Positions 40,882 through 50,025 of a stretch of 64,000 nucleotides of DNA are shown here, in pieces. A program made the translations under genes and the position numbers. Location: NCBI RefSeq assembly GCF_003047295.1, contig NZ_PZYZ01000008.1:124001-188000 (forward strand), read 5' to 3'. Below the pieces are notes generated by a model. The model made no database searches and was not told where the DNA came from. It saw nothing but the letters and a program-made list of their open reading frames with translations. This DNA is from Nocardioides sediminis. GTDB lineage: Bacteria > Actinomycetota > Actinomycetes > Propionibacteriales > Nocardioidaceae. Position 1 is the first letter of the stretch. Each line of letters begins with the position of its first letter.

Positions 40882-42225
40882 TCAGGCCGTGCGGGCCCGC
40901 AGCATCTCGGCGACGAGGAACGCCAGCTCGAGGGACTGGACCCGGTTGAGGCGCGGGTCGACGACCGACTCGTAGCGGTGCGCGAGCCCGTGCTCGTCGA
41001 TCTCCTCGCCCCCGCCGACGATCTCGGTGACGTCGTCGCCGGTCATCTCCACCATCATGCCGCCGGGCACGGTGCCCAGCGCCCGGTGGACGTCGAAGAA
41101 GCCCTGGATCTCGTCGAGCACGTCGTCGAAGCGACGGGTCTTGTAGCCGGTCGACGCCTCGAAGGTGTTGCCGTGCATCGGGTCGCTCACCCAGGCGACC
41201 TGGACGCCCTCGGCGGTGACCTTCTCCACCAGCGGCGGCAGGCCGTCGCGGATCCGGCCCGCGCCGAACCGGGTGATGAAGGTGAGCCGGCCGGGCTCGT
41301 TCTGCGGGTTGAGGCGGGCGGCCAGCGCGAGCGCCTCGTCGGCGGTCGCGGTCGGGCCGAGCTTGACGCCGATGGGATTGCGGATGTGGCGGAAGTACTC
41401 CACGTGGGCGCCGTCGAGCTGGCGGGTGCGCTCGCCGATCCAGACCATGTGGCCCGACACGTTGTAGGGCTTCTCGGTGCGCGAGTCGATGCGGGTCATC
41501 GCGTGCTCGTACTCCAGCAGCAGCGCCTCGTGGCTGGAGTGGAAGTCGACGCGGTGGAACTCGTCGGGGTCGGCGCCGATCGCCTTCATGAAGGTCAGCG
41601 CCCGCTCGATCTCGCTCGCCATCACCTCGTAGCGCTGGGCGTAGGGCGACTCGCGGACGAAGTCGTTGTTCCAGGTGTGCACCTGGCGCAGGTCGGCGTA
41701 GCCGCCGGTGACGAAGGCGCGGACGAGGTTGAGCGTGGCCGCCGAGGCGTTGTAGACCTCGACGAGCCGCTGCGGGTCGGGGATGCGCGACTCGGGCGTG
41801 AACTCGAAGCCGTTGACGGCGTCGCCGCGGTAGGCCGGGAGGGTGATCCCGTCCCGCGTCTCCATGTCGCTCGAGCGGGGCTTGGCGTACTGACCCGCCA
41901 GCCGACCGAGCTTCACGACCGGGACCGACGCGGCGTAGGTCAGCACGACGGCCATCTGCAGCAGCACCCGCAGCTTGTTGCGGACGTTGTCGGCGGTGAC
42001 GCCGTCGAAGGTCTCGGCGCAGTCACCGCCCGCGAGCAGGAACGCCTCGCCGCGGCTGACGGCGGCGATCTTGTCCTTGAGCTCGTCGCACTCCCCCGCA
42101 AAGACGAGCGGCGGAGCGGTCCGCAGGCGCTCGACGGCCTTGTCGACGGCCGCGTGGTCGGGGTAGGTGGGCTGCTGGGCAGCGCCGAGGGCGTGGAGCT
42201 GCTCGAGGGTGGGGATGGTGCTCAC
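40882..42225 (-). CDS. aroG: Class II 3-deoxy-7-phosphoheptulonate (DAHP) synthase
   Basis: This enzyme joins phosphoenolpyruvate and erythrose 4-phosphate in the first step of the shikimate pathway. The 447-residue class II protein has LLAGGDCAETF near residue 64, LGRLAGQYAKPRSSD, FHSSHEALLLEYE, GERTRQLDGAHVEY, NPIGVKLGP, VSDPMHGNT and GGMMVEMTGDDVTEIVGG. The start is GTG at 42225 (VSTIPTLEQL), six bases after a TACCCT -10. The protein resembles M. tuberculosis AroG (Rv2178c), encoded near pknL there as here. Confidence 0.95.
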   Translation of the reverse strand: MSTIPTLEQLHALGAAQQPTYPDHAAVDKAVERLRTAPPLVFAGECDELKDKIAAVSRGEAFLLAGGDCAETFDGVTADNVRNKLRVLLQMAVVLTYAASVPVVKLGRLAGQYAKPRSSDMETRDGITLPAYRGDAVNGFEFTPESRIPDPQRLVEVYNASAATLNLVRAFVTGGYADLRQVHTWNNDFVRESPYAQRYEVMASEIERALTFMKAIGADPDEFHRVDFHSSHEALLLEYEHAMTRIDSRTEKPYNVSGHMVWIGERTRQLDGAHVEYFRHIRNPIGVKLGPTATADEALALAARLNPQNEPGRLTFITRFGAGRIRDGLPPLVEKVTAEGVQVAWVSDPMHGNTFEASTGYKTRRFDDVLDEIQGFFDVHRALGTVPGGMMVEMTGDDVTEIVGGGEEIDEHGLAHRYESVVDPRLNRVQSLELAFLVAEMLRARTA

Positions 42226-42231
42226 CCGTCA

Positions 42232-42237
42232 AGGGTA
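42232..42237 (-). promoter_or_regulatory. -10 element of predicted leaderless aroG promoter
   Basis: TACCCT on the minus strand with a 6-base gap to the GTG at 42225. Confidence 0.5.
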
Positions 42238-42283
42238 CGGCGGCAGGGTGCCGTCGACCGACTCGTGACCGGTGGGCGGGCCG

Positions 42284-42301
42284 CCGGCCACGAAAGGCCG
42301 G
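42284..42301 (-). terminator. Hairpin terminator after the amino-acid permease gene
   Basis: CCGGCC-ACGAAA-GGCCGG is a six-base perfect stem with a six-base loop, 13 bases downstream of the permease stop (minus strand). No T run. Confidence 0.5.
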
Positions 42302-42314
42302 AGCGTCAGCGGAC

Positions 42315-43769
42315 CTACTCCTCCATGTGCTCGATGTCGCGGAAGCCGGTCCGCTTCGCGCGGACACCCCGGTTGGTCATCCAGGTGATCGCCCACAGCA
42401 CGACGCCGATCCCGATGAGGGCGAGGGCGATCTGGTACTCGAGGATGTCGCGGTCGGAGATCTGCGGGACGATCAGGAAGATGCACAGTGCCCCCGCCAC
42501 CGCCGGCGTGATGCCGGGCGAGCGGAAGAAGCCCTCCGTGGTGGTGTCCCGACGCAGCAGCAGGCAGGCGACGTTGACCACCGCGAAGACGGCGAGCAGC
42601 AGCAGCGACGTCGTCCCGGAGAGGGACCCGACGATCGAGGAGTCCGACTGCGTGGCGACGTACCAGATGAGGCCCAGGGCCAGCAGCGTGGAGAACATGA
42701 TCCCGACGTACGGCGCGCGGCTGTTGGGTGACACCTTGCCCAGCGACCGCGGGAGGACGTCCTGGCGGGCCAGGCCGTAGAGCAGGCGGCTCGCCATCAG
42801 CATGTTGATCAGGGCGGTGTTGGCGACCGCGAAGACCGCCAGGAACGGGAAGATCTTGTCCATCGGCAGGTCGGGCGCGCCCTTGGCCACGACCTCCAGG
42901 AGCGCGCGGCCCTCGGCCTCGTTGATCTCGGCGAGCTCGTCCGGCGTCAGGACGGTGACCACGGCCACGGCGACGAGCATGTAGATGATGACCGCGACGC
43001 CGAGGCCGGTGAGCATGGTGCGTGGGAAGATCCGCTGCGGCTCCTGCACCTCCTCGACCATGTTGACCGAGTCCTCGAACCCGACCATGGCGAAGAACGC
43101 GACCGACGTGGCGGCCGTGACCGCCAGGAACAGGCCCTTGTCGTCGGCGCCCTCGAAGGTCGTGACCTGGCTGATGTCGCCCTCGCCCTGGGCCATCGCG
43201 TAGAAGCCGATCAGGATGACGATCGACAGCGCGGTCATCTCGACCAGGGTGAGGACCACGTTGAACTTCACCGACTCGCCCACGCCGCGCAGGTTGATCA
43301 GGGCGAGGAGCACCATGAAGGCCATGGCGATCGCCGTGACCACGCCCGTGCTGGGCAGCTCGTCCATCCAGCCGTTGGCGACGAAGCCGCCGGTGAGGTT
43401 CTGGGCCAGCACGTTGGCAGACGTGGACGCGCTCGTGATGCCCGAGCAGATCACCGCGAACGCCACCAGGAACGTCACGAAGTGGATGCCGAACGCCTTG
43501 TGCGTGTAGAGCGCAGCCCCGGCGGCCTGGGGGTACTTGGTGACCAGCTCGAGGTAGGACAGCGCGGTCAGCGTCGCCACGATGAAGGCCACGAGGAACG
43601 GCAGCCAGACGACACCGCCGACGATGCCGGCCATCTGGCCGGTCACGGCGTAGACGCCCGCGCCGAGGATGTCACCGATGATGAACAGCAGCAGCAGCTT
43701 CGGGCCCATCACCCGCTTGAGCTCGGGCTGTGGTCCGTTGACGTCGGGCTCGGCGGTGCGGCTGCTCAT
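42315..43769 (-). CDS. APC-family amino-acid permease
   Basis: A 484-residue protein with twelve to fourteen membrane helices. The opening LKRVMGPKLLLLFIIGDILGAGVYAVTGQMAG holds the APC helix-1 motif (GDILGAG). Also visible: AALYTHKAFG, VGFEDSVNMVEEVQEPQRIFPR and SRLLYGLARQDVLP, as in amino-acid or cationic amino-acid transporters. Start ATG 43769; the frame extends upstream without similarity. Substrate unknown. A promoter element was not clear; the 125-base gap to the divergent DUF4304-like gene should hold both. Confidence 0.9.
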   Translation of the reverse strand: MSSRTAEPDVNGPQPELKRVMGPKLLLLFIIGDILGAGVYAVTGQMAGIVGGVVWLPFLVAFIVATLTALSYLELVTKYPQAAGAALYTHKAFGIHFVTFLVAFAVICSGITSASTSANVLAQNLTGGFVANGWMDELPSTGVVTAIAMAFMVLLALINLRGVGESVKFNVVLTLVEMTALSIVILIGFYAMAQGEGDISQVTTFEGADDKGLFLAVTAATSVAFFAMVGFEDSVNMVEEVQEPQRIFPRTMLTGLGVAVIIYMLVAVAVVTVLTPDELAEINEAEGRALLEVVAKGAPDLPMDKIFPFLAVFAVANTALINMLMASRLLYGLARQDVLPRSLGKVSPNSRAPYVGIMFSTLLALGLIWYVATQSDSSIVGSLSGTTSLLLLAVFAVVNVACLLLRRDTTTEGFFRSPGITPAVAGALCIFLIVPQISDRDILEYQIALALIGIGVVLWAITWMTNRGVRAKRTGFRDIEHMEE

Positions 43770-43882
43770 GGCCACGTTCCCCTCGGAGTCGTGTTGGGTC
43801 TCCCTCACTCTGGACTCGCGTGGGGGTGAGTGCAAGCACCGCCGGGCCGACTGATCCGAGGACAGCGCCGCCGCCGAGCACC

Positions 43883-43888
43883 TACGGT
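43883..43888 (+). promoter_or_regulatory. -10 element of predicted leaderless promoter for 43895
   Basis: TACGGT with a 6-base gap to the ATG at 43895. Confidence 0.5.
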
Positions 43889-43894
43889 CCCGCC

Positions 43895-44902
43895 ATGGGA
43901 CTGTTCCGCAGACCGCCTCGCACGGCGCGCCGTCCGCCGTCCTCGCCCGATCCCGTCGCCGACGCCGTGCGCGACCTCGCAGGCGTGCGCCTGCACCGTC
44001 GGTACGAGGACGTCGAACCCGTGCTGGCTGAGCTGCCCGACTACATCGAGGTCGAGGACCGCTCCGACGTCGACGGGTTCGACACCGTCGTGGGGTTGTT
44101 CGACGAGGTCCACGCCTACGTCGATCCCTTCGACTCGGGACTCGGCTCCGTCCTCGCCGACCAGCCCGGGATAGACAAGGTGATGCACGAGGACCGGGAG
44201 GTGTTCCACGTCCGCAGCCGACTGGCGCTGGAGGACGTGCGGGCGGCCGTGGTGCGCGCCGTGGTCGAGGCCAACCTCCGTCCACGCCCACCGGTCCCCG
44301 ACGCGGACGAGATCACCGACGAGCGGGTGGATGCGCTGGCCGACGTCGCGGCACCGCTGCTCGTCGCCGCCGGTTTCGTGCGCCGCGACGGCGACGCCCG
44401 CCAGCGACGCTACTTCGCCCGGGCCGGAGGCGACGGGTTCGCGCAGAGCGCCGCGATCCTGCCCGGGCTCGGAGTCTCGGCCGACGGCAGGCAGATGAAC
44501 CGGCTGGTCCACGTCATCGTCGGGGTGTACGTCCCCGAGGCCGCCCACCCCGGCTCCCGGCGGCCGGCGCGGCCGGAGAGCATCGCCCCCGGAGACTGCA
44601 CGTCGTGGCTCCAGGAATGGGTCGAGCCCGTGGACGGGCAGGTGGCGGCGTACGTCGAGGGCGTTGCGCTGCCCTGGCTGGCAGCCACCCGCGACCGTGC
44701 CGCGCTCGCAGCGTGGGCGACCGCCGATCCCGGAGGGATCGATCCCCCGGCGGAACGGGCGCTGCACGCGCGCCTGTGTGCAGAGTGGGGGTACCTCGAC
44801 TCCGCCGCCGCGCTCGTGCGTCACATCGACGCGGAGCGGCGGTCGTTGAGGTCTGACCGGAACTACCTGGCAGCCCGAGCCCTGCTCGACGCCCGCCGGT
44901 GA
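43895..44902 (+). CDS. Hypothetical protein with DUF4304-like region
   Basis: A 335-residue protein, not firmly recognised. Residues 30-100 (LHRRYEDVEPVLAELPDYIEVE to VMHEDREVFHVRS) form one domain. The middle (about 150-200: VAAPLLVAAGFVRRDGDARQRRYFARAGGD, NRLVHVIVGVYVPE) resembles DUF4304. The C-terminal third contains LHARLCAEWGYLDSAAALVRHI, perhaps a helical repeat. No signal peptide or membrane helix. Start MGLFRRPPR, six bases after TACGGT. Its stop lies 15 bases from that of the convergent phosphofructokinase gene. Function unknown. Confidence 0.65.
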   Translation: MGLFRRPPRTARRPPSSPDPVADAVRDLAGVRLHRRYEDVEPVLAELPDYIEVEDRSDVDGFDTVVGLFDEVHAYVDPFDSGLGSVLADQPGIDKVMHEDREVFHVRSRLALEDVRAAVVRAVVEANLRPRPPVPDADEITDERVDALADVAAPLLVAAGFVRRDGDARQRRYFARAGGDGFAQSAAILPGLGVSADGRQMNRLVHVIVGVYVPEAAHPGSRRPARPESIAPGDCTSWLQEWVEPVDGQVAAYVEGVALPWLAATRDRAALAAWATADPGGIDPPAERALHARLCAEWGYLDSAAALVRHIDAERRSLRSDRNYLAARALLDARR

Positions 44903-44917
44903 ACGTCCCTCGCCTCC

Positions 44918-45946
44918 TCAGCCGAAAAAGACCTGCGCCTCGGCGTACTCCTCGTCGCTGACCAGCTTGAGCTCGCCGGTGCCCTCGATGAGCGGCAGCC
45001 GCTCGATCCGGGTGCCCTTGAGCGCCATCATCGTGCCGAAGTCGCCGTCGGCGACGGCGTCGATGGCCTGGAGGCCGAACCGGGTGGCCAACCACCGGTC
45101 GAAGGCGGTCGGGGTGCCACCGCGCTGGATGTGGCCGAGGACGACGGCGCGGGCCTCCGCGCCGGTGCGCTGCTCGATCTCCCCGGCGAGCCGGTCGCCG
45201 ATGCCGCCCAGGCGCACGTGGCCGAACGCGTCCTTCTCGCCGCTCACCAACGTCATGTCACCGCCCTCAAGCGGGACCGCGCCCTCGGAGACGACGATGA
45301 TCGGGGCGTACCTGCTCTCGAAGCGGGTCGTGACCCGCGCGCACACGTCCTCGATGTCGAAGGGCTGCTCCGGGATGAGGACCATGCTCGCGCCTCCGGC
45401 GATGCCGGAGTGCAGGGCGATCCAGCCGGCGTGACGGCCCATCACCTCGACCACGAGCACCCGGTGGTGCGACTCGGCGGTGGTGTGCAGCCGGTCGATG
45501 GCCTCGGTGGCGATGTTGACCGCGGTGTCGAAGCCGAACGTGAAGTCGGTGCCGGAGAGGTCGTTGTCGATCGTCTTGGGCACGCCCACCACGTCCACGC
45601 CGAGATCGGCGAGCTTGGTGGCGACCCCGAGGGTGTCCTCGCCGCCGATCGCCACCAGCGCGTCGACCCCGTCGCGCTCGAGGTTGGCCTTGATCTGCTC
45701 GACGCCGCCGTCGACCTTGAACGGATTGGTCCGGCTCGAGCCGAGGATCGTGCCGCCACGGGGCAGGATGCCGCGGCACTGCTCGATCCCGAGCTCCATC
45801 GTCAGGCCCTCGAGCGGCCCCTTCCACCCGTCGCGGTAGCCCACGAACTCGAACCCGTGGCCGCGCACGCCCTTGCGGACGACGGCCCGGATGACGGCGT
45901 TGAGGCCGGGGCAGTCCCCACCTCCGGTGAGCACTCCGACGCGCAT
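44918..45946 (-). CDS. 6-phosphofructokinase, residues suggest pyrophosphate use
   Basis: A 342-residue PfkA-family enzyme acting on fructose 6-phosphate. Family motifs: GGGDCPGLN at residues 8-16, PKTIDND (catalytic Asp) and MGRHAGWIAL. The two residues that separate ATP from pyrophosphate users are Asp104 (in GGEDTLG) and Lys124 (in VPKTID). The Asp104/Lys124 pair is the pyrophosphate-type set, so the enzyme may run reversibly with PPi; ATP use cannot be excluded from sequence. It has a ribosome site (TGAGGAG) and a leader of about 35 bases with a possible TACGCT -10. Convergent with the DUF4304-like gene. Confidence 0.9.
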   Translation of the reverse strand: MRVGVLTGGGDCPGLNAVIRAVVRKGVRGHGFEFVGYRDGWKGPLEGLTMELGIEQCRGILPRGGTILGSSRTNPFKVDGGVEQIKANLERDGVDALVAIGGEDTLGVATKLADLGVDVVGVPKTIDNDLSGTDFTFGFDTAVNIATEAIDRLHTTAESHHRVLVVEVMGRHAGWIALHSGIAGGASMVLIPEQPFDIEDVCARVTTRFESRYAPIIVVSEGAVPLEGGDMTLVSGEKDAFGHVRLGGIGDRLAGEIEQRTGAEARAVVLGHIQRGGTPTAFDRWLATRFGLQAIDAVADGDFGTMMALKGTRIERLPLIEGTGELKLVSDEEYAEAQVFFG

Positions 45947-45991
45947 GGTGGTCTCCTCAGGTTGGATCGATCAAAGACGCAGTGAGCGTAG

Positions 45992-46804
45992 TCACTCCAC
46001 GGTGGGCGGCGCCACCATCGCGACGAGGTCGGCGACCGAGTCCACCACCTGGCTGGGCCGGTAGGGGAACGTCTCGACCTGGTCCGGTCGGGTCGACCCG
46101 GTCGTGACCAGGATGGTGCGCAGGCCGGCCTCGAGCCCCGACACGATGTCGGTGTCCATCCGGTCGCCCACCATCACCGTGGTCTCGGAGTGGGCGTCGA
46201 TGCGGTTGAGCGCGTTGCGCATCATCAGCGGGTTGGGCTTGCCGACGTAGTAGGGCGCCCGCCCCGTCGCCGTGCTGATCAGGGCCGCGACCGACCCCGT
46301 CGCCGGCAGCGTGCCCTGCTGGCTGGGTCCGCTGACGTCGGGGTTGGTGGCGATGAAGCGGGCGCCGGCCTCGATGAGGCGGATCGCCCGGGTGATCGCC
46401 TCGAACGAGTAGGTACGGGTCTCCCCCAGCACCACGTAGTCGGGGTCCCGGTCGGTCATCACGTAGCCGATGTCGTGCATCGCGGTCGTCAGGCCCGCCT
46501 CCCCCACGACGTACGCCGTACCCTCCGGTCGCTGGTCGGCGAGGAACTGCGCGGTGGCCAGGGCGGAGGTCCAGATCGCGTCCTCGGGGACGTCGATCCC
46601 GCTGCCGAGCAGCCGGGCGCGCAGGTCGCGCGGGGTGAAGATCGAGTTGTTGGTGAGCACCAGGAAGCGGCGTCCCGAGGCCTTGAGCGCGTCCACGAAG
46701 TCGGCGGCGCCGGGGATCGCGTGCTCCTCGTGGACCAGGACGCCGTCCATGTCGGTCAGCCAGGTCTCGACGGGGCGGTCCTCGATCGGCGCGTGGGTCG
46801 TCAT
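45992..46804 (-). CDS. HAD-IIA family phosphatase (NagD-like)
   Basis: A 270-residue HAD hydrolase with a class IIA cap. Motif I is LTDMDGVLVHEE (nucleophile Asp in DMDGV), motif II VLTNNS, motif III with Lys in KPNPLMM, and motif IV VGDRMDTDI. Such proteins dephosphorylate small sugar or nucleotide phosphates; the substrate is not known. Start ATG 46804, six bases after a looser -10 (CACAAT at 46811-46816). Lies 45 bases upstream of pfk on the same strand, so the pair might be cotranscribed. It is divergent from DUF1028. Confidence 0.9.
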   Translation of the reverse strand: MTTHAPIEDRPVETWLTDMDGVLVHEEHAIPGAADFVDALKASGRRFLVLTNNSIFTPRDLRARLLGSGIDVPEDAIWTSALATAQFLADQRPEGTAYVVGEAGLTTAMHDIGYVMTDRDPDYVVLGETRTYSFEAITRAIRLIEAGARFIATNPDVSGPSQQGTLPATGSVAALISTATGRAPYYVGKPNPLMMRNALNRIDAHSETTVMVGDRMDTDIVSGLEAGLRTILVTTGSTRPDQVETFPYRPSQVVDSVADLVAMVAPPTVE

Positions 46805-46846
46805 GGCGCCATTGTGTCGTCCGGTCGTCGCGCTCCGTCGCCCCAC

Positions 46847-46852
46847 TAGGGT
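46847..46852 (+). promoter_or_regulatory. -10 element of predicted leaderless DUF1028 promoter
   Basis: TAGGGT with a 7-base gap to the ATG at 46860. Confidence 0.55.
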
Positions 46853-46859
46853 CGGGCCC

Positions 46860-47672
46860 ATGACCTTCTCGATCGTGGCCCGCTCCGACGACGGCGAGTC
46901 GTGGGGCGTGGCCGTCGCCTCCAAGTTCCTCGCGGTCGGCTCGGCCGTCCCCGCCGCGGTCGCCCGGGTGGGCGCCATCGCGACCCAGGCCGAGGCCAAC
47001 GTGGCGTGGAAGTTCCTCGCGCTCGCCCACCTCGACGACGGCGCCACCGCCGAGGTCGCCATGACGCGGCTGGTCGAGGAGGACGACAAGCGCGAGCACC
47101 GCCAGGCGGGCATCGTCGACTCGGAGGGTGGCTCCGCCACCTACACCGGGAGGGAGTGCTTCGACTGGGCCGGTGGCGTGTCGGGTCCCGGCTACGCCAT
47201 CCAGGGCAACATCCTCACCGGTCCCGAGGTCGTCGAGGCGATGGAGCTGTCCTGGCAGGGGTCGGCCGGGCAGCCCCTCGAGCGGCGGCTCCTCGACGCC
47301 TTGCGGGCCGGCGACGAGGCCGGCGGGGACAAGCGCGGGCGGCAGGCAGCGGCGCTCCTCGTGGTCCGTGAGGACGCGGGGTACGGCGCGGGCGACGACG
47401 TCGCCGTCGACCTACGGGTCGACGACCACCAGGCTCCCGTCGAGGAGCTGGCCCGGCTGCTCGACCTCAACGACCTCTACCTGACGGCGTCGACCGAGGA
47501 CGAGAAGGTCGCCATGACCCCCGAGCTCGAGGAGGAGGTCGCGCGACTGGTGCAGCAGCAGGGCCACCCCGACCTGCGCTCGTGGGTCGGCAGCGAGAAC
47601 TACGAGATGCGGGTCGCCGACGACGGGTCGTGGATCGACCGGCGCGTGCTGGCGATCCTGCGCGACTCCTGA
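46860..47672 (+). CDS. DUF1028 domain protein (Ntn-hydrolase-like)
   Basis: A 270-residue protein whose first 200 residues match DUF1028: FSIVARSDDGESWGVAVASKF at the start, AVPAAVARVGAIATQAEANVAW, YTGRECFDWAGGVSGPGYAIQGNIL, and QAAALLVVRE. The family is thought to adopt an Ntn-hydrolase fold, with unknown substrate. The C-terminal 70 residues (DLNDLYLTASTEDEK onward) are a putative peptidoglycan-binding-like extension seen in some members. Start ATG 46860. Convergent with a methyltransferase gene, 12 bases between stops. Confidence 0.88.
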   Translation: MTFSIVARSDDGESWGVAVASKFLAVGSAVPAAVARVGAIATQAEANVAWKFLALAHLDDGATAEVAMTRLVEEDDKREHRQAGIVDSEGGSATYTGRECFDWAGGVSGPGYAIQGNILTGPEVVEAMELSWQGSAGQPLERRLLDALRAGDEAGGDKRGRQAAALLVVREDAGYGAGDDVAVDLRVDDHQAPVEELARLLDLNDLYLTASTEDEKVAMTPELEEEVARLVQQQGHPDLRSWVGSENYEMRVADDGSWIDRRVLAILRDS

Positions 47673-47684
47673 GGTCCGGGCCCG

Positions 47685-48443
47685 TTACTCGGCCCGGCCA
47701 CCCACCCCACCCAGGCGCCTCTGGACGTGCAGCAGTCCCTGCCAGTACGGGAGGATCACGTCCTGGTAGCGCCCCTCGTCCGTCACGAACCTCCGGACGC
47801 CCCGGAGCGGGAGCCGCAACGCACGGTGGGGCAGCGACATGAGTCCCGAGAGCCTCGCCACGTCGGCCTCGTCGGGCAGCACCGCTGTCGGTCGACCCTC
47901 GGTCGTCCCGGCTCGGACGCCCGCGAAGTAGAGGTCGAAGGACGTCGGGTTGCGCCAGAAGCGGTGGGCCGAGAAGTCGCCGGCGAGGTCGAGGTCGGCG
48001 AAGTCCGCCTCGGTCAGGTTGCGGTAGTAGTCCAGCCCCTCGAACTGGGTCCCCGGGCTGTCGGCCACCCGCGTACGCCGGGTGCCGTGCTCGGGGCGAC
48101 CGCTGGAGGCGCACGTGAAGGCCACCAGCCCGCCCGGGCGGGTCAGGCGCACCATGTTGGCGAAGGTCTGGCGCCAGTGCGGGTCGTGCTCGAAGCACTC
48201 GCCGGACGTGGCGACGTCGTACGAACCGTCCTCGTGGTCGATCTCGTGGCCGAAGCCGACGACGTCGACACCCGGTCCTTCGACGAGGTCGACCCCGACG
48301 TAGTCGGCGGCCGTGGAGAAGTAGCTGCGCATCGTCCCGTTGACCGCGTACGCCCCGATCTCGATCACGCGGCTGCCCGCGACCACGTCTCGGTTCGCGC
48401 TGGCGACGGCCGAGAAGAAGCCGAGCTGCTCGGGATGGCTCAT
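47685..48443 (-). CDS. Class I SAM methyltransferase, unknown substrate
   Basis: A 252-residue protein. The SAM motif is VIEIGAYAVNGTMRSYF (about residues 26-42), less canonical than most, followed by YVGVDLVEGPGVDVV and a motif IV region YDVATSGECFEHDPHW. The pattern matches methyltransferases acting on sugars or exported polymers (FkbM-like or Methyltransf_11 groups). The C-terminal 80 residues are rich in Arg. Start ATG 48443 after a weak ribosome site (GAAGGAACC). Divergent from glpK with 109 bases between them. Confidence 0.78.
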   Translation of the reverse strand: MSHPEQLGFFSAVASANRDVVAGSRVIEIGAYAVNGTMRSYFSTAADYVGVDLVEGPGVDVVGFGHEIDHEDGSYDVATSGECFEHDPHWRQTFANMVRLTRPGGLVAFTCASSGRPEHGTRRTRVADSPGTQFEGLDYYRNLTEADFADLDLAGDFSAHRFWRNPTSFDLYFAGVRAGTTEGRPTAVLPDEADVARLSGLMSLPHRALRLPLRGVRRFVTDEGRYQDVILPYWQGLLHVQRRLGGVGGRAE

Positions 48444-48552
48444 GGAGGTTCCTTCGTCGAGGCGGAAGTTGCAGGGATGCTACTCAGACGCGGTAGCGCC
48501 GGCGCGCACTAGGTTGGGCTCCTCGCCCTCCGCCGCACCCTCGAGGAAGCCG

Positions 48553-50025
48553 ATGTCCGTCCTTGCCATCGACGCCGGCACGACCGGTGTCACCGCCGTG
48601 GTCGTGAGCCCCCGGGGCCGGATCGTCGCCTCGGCCAGCCAGGAGTTCGCCCAGCACTTCCCGCGAGCCGGCTGGGTCGAGCACGCGCCGGAGGAGATCT
48701 GGCAGGCGACCCTCGAGGCCACCCGGGCGGTGCTGGCCAAGGTCGACGCCGCCGAGCTCACCGCCGTCGGCATCACCAACCAGCGCGAGACCGTCGTGCT
48801 GTGGGACCGCGAGACCCTCGGATCCCCGCGCCGCGCGATCGTGTGGCAGGACCGGCGCACGGCCGAGGTGTGCGAGCGGCTGCGGGCCGCCGGCCACGAG
48901 GACCGGGTGGCCGAGCTGACCGGCCTGCGCCTCGACCCCTACTTCTCCGGCACCAAGCTGGCGTGGCTCGCCGAGAACGAGCCGCACACGTGGGCGCTGG
49001 TCGAGTCCGGCCGGTACGCCGTCGGCACCGTCGACTCCTACCTGGTCGCCCGGATGACGCGCGGCACCTGGCACGTCACCGACGTGTCCAACGCCAGCCG
49101 CACCCTGCTGATGGACCTCGGGACGGGCGAGTGGTCCGACGAGCTGTGCGGCCTCTTCGGCGTGCCGCGGGAGGCGCTGCCCGACCTGGTCCCCAGCTGG
49201 GGCGAGGTCGCCCCGACCGACCCCCGGTCCTTCCTCGGCCTGGAGCTGCCCATCGCCGGCATCGCCGGGGACCAGCAGTCGGCGCTCTTCGGCCAGACCT
49301 GCTTCGAGGTCGGCGACTCCAAGTGCACCTACGGGACCGGGTCGTTCATCCTGGCCAACACCGGCACCACGCTGGAGCGGTCGGACGCCGGCCTGCTGTC
49401 CACGGCCGCGTGGCGCTCCCCCGAGGGCGAGCTCACCTACGCCCTCGAGGGCGCCATCTTCGTGACCGGCGCGGCCGTGCAGTGGCTGCGCGACGGGTTG
49501 CAGATCGTCGGGTCGGCCGCCGAGACCGCCGCCATCGCGGCCACCGTCGACGACACCGACGGCGTCGTCTTCGTGCCGGCGCTCACCGGCCTCGGCGCCC
49601 CGGACTGGGACCCCCGTGCCCGAGGACTGCTGATCGGCATGACCCGGGGCACCACGCGCGCCCACGTCGTGCGGGCGACGCTGGAGGCGATCGCCTTCGA
49701 GGTCCGCGACGTGCTCGAGACGATGCCGCAGGTCGCGTCGCTGCGCGTCGACGGCGGCGCCGCGGCCAACGACCTGCTGTGCCAGCTGCAGGCCGACCAG
49801 GTGGGGCTGCCCGTCGAACGTCCGGAGATCGTGGAGACGACGGCGCTGGGCGCGGCCTTCCTCGCCGGCCTCGGGACCGGGGTGTGGGGGTCCACCGACG
49901 ACCTGCGGGAGACCTGGGCCCTGGACCGCCGGTTCGAGCCGACCGCCGACCGGACGGCTTCCGACGCGGCCCACGCCCGGTGGCGCGACGCCGTCGAACG
50001 CTGCAAGGGCTGGGCTACCGACTGA
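48553..50025 (+). CDS. glpK: Glycerol kinase
   Basis: GlpK phosphorylates glycerol to glycerol 3-phosphate with ATP. The 490-residue FGGY-family protein has the opening AIDAGTTGVTAVVV, WVEHAPEEIWQ, GITNQRETVVLWDR, IVWQDRRTAEVC, and the catalytic GIAGDQQSALFGQ (Asp). DGGAAANDLLCQLQAD marks the C-terminal domain. A good ribosome site (GAGGAAG) precedes ATG 48553; a TAGGTT -10 lies at about 48509. It stands alone, without glpF or glpD in view. The 3' end overlaps the convergent coiled-coil gene by 11 bases. Confidence 0.94.
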   Translation: MSVLAIDAGTTGVTAVVVSPRGRIVASASQEFAQHFPRAGWVEHAPEEIWQATLEATRAVLAKVDAAELTAVGITNQRETVVLWDRETLGSPRRAIVWQDRRTAEVCERLRAAGHEDRVAELTGLRLDPYFSGTKLAWLAENEPHTWALVESGRYAVGTVDSYLVARMTRGTWHVTDVSNASRTLLMDLGTGEWSDELCGLFGVPREALPDLVPSWGEVAPTDPRSFLGLELPIAGIAGDQQSALFGQTCFEVGDSKCTYGTGSFILANTGTTLERSDAGLLSTAAWRSPEGELTYALEGAIFVTGAAVQWLRDGLQIVGSAAETAAIAATVDDTDGVVFVPALTGLGAPDWDPRARGLLIGMTRGTTRAHVVRATLEAIAFEVRDVLETMPQVASLRVDGGAAANDLLCQLQADQVGLPVERPEIVETTALGAAFLAGLGTGVWGSTDDLRETWALDRRFEPTADRTASDAAHARWRDAVERCKGWATD

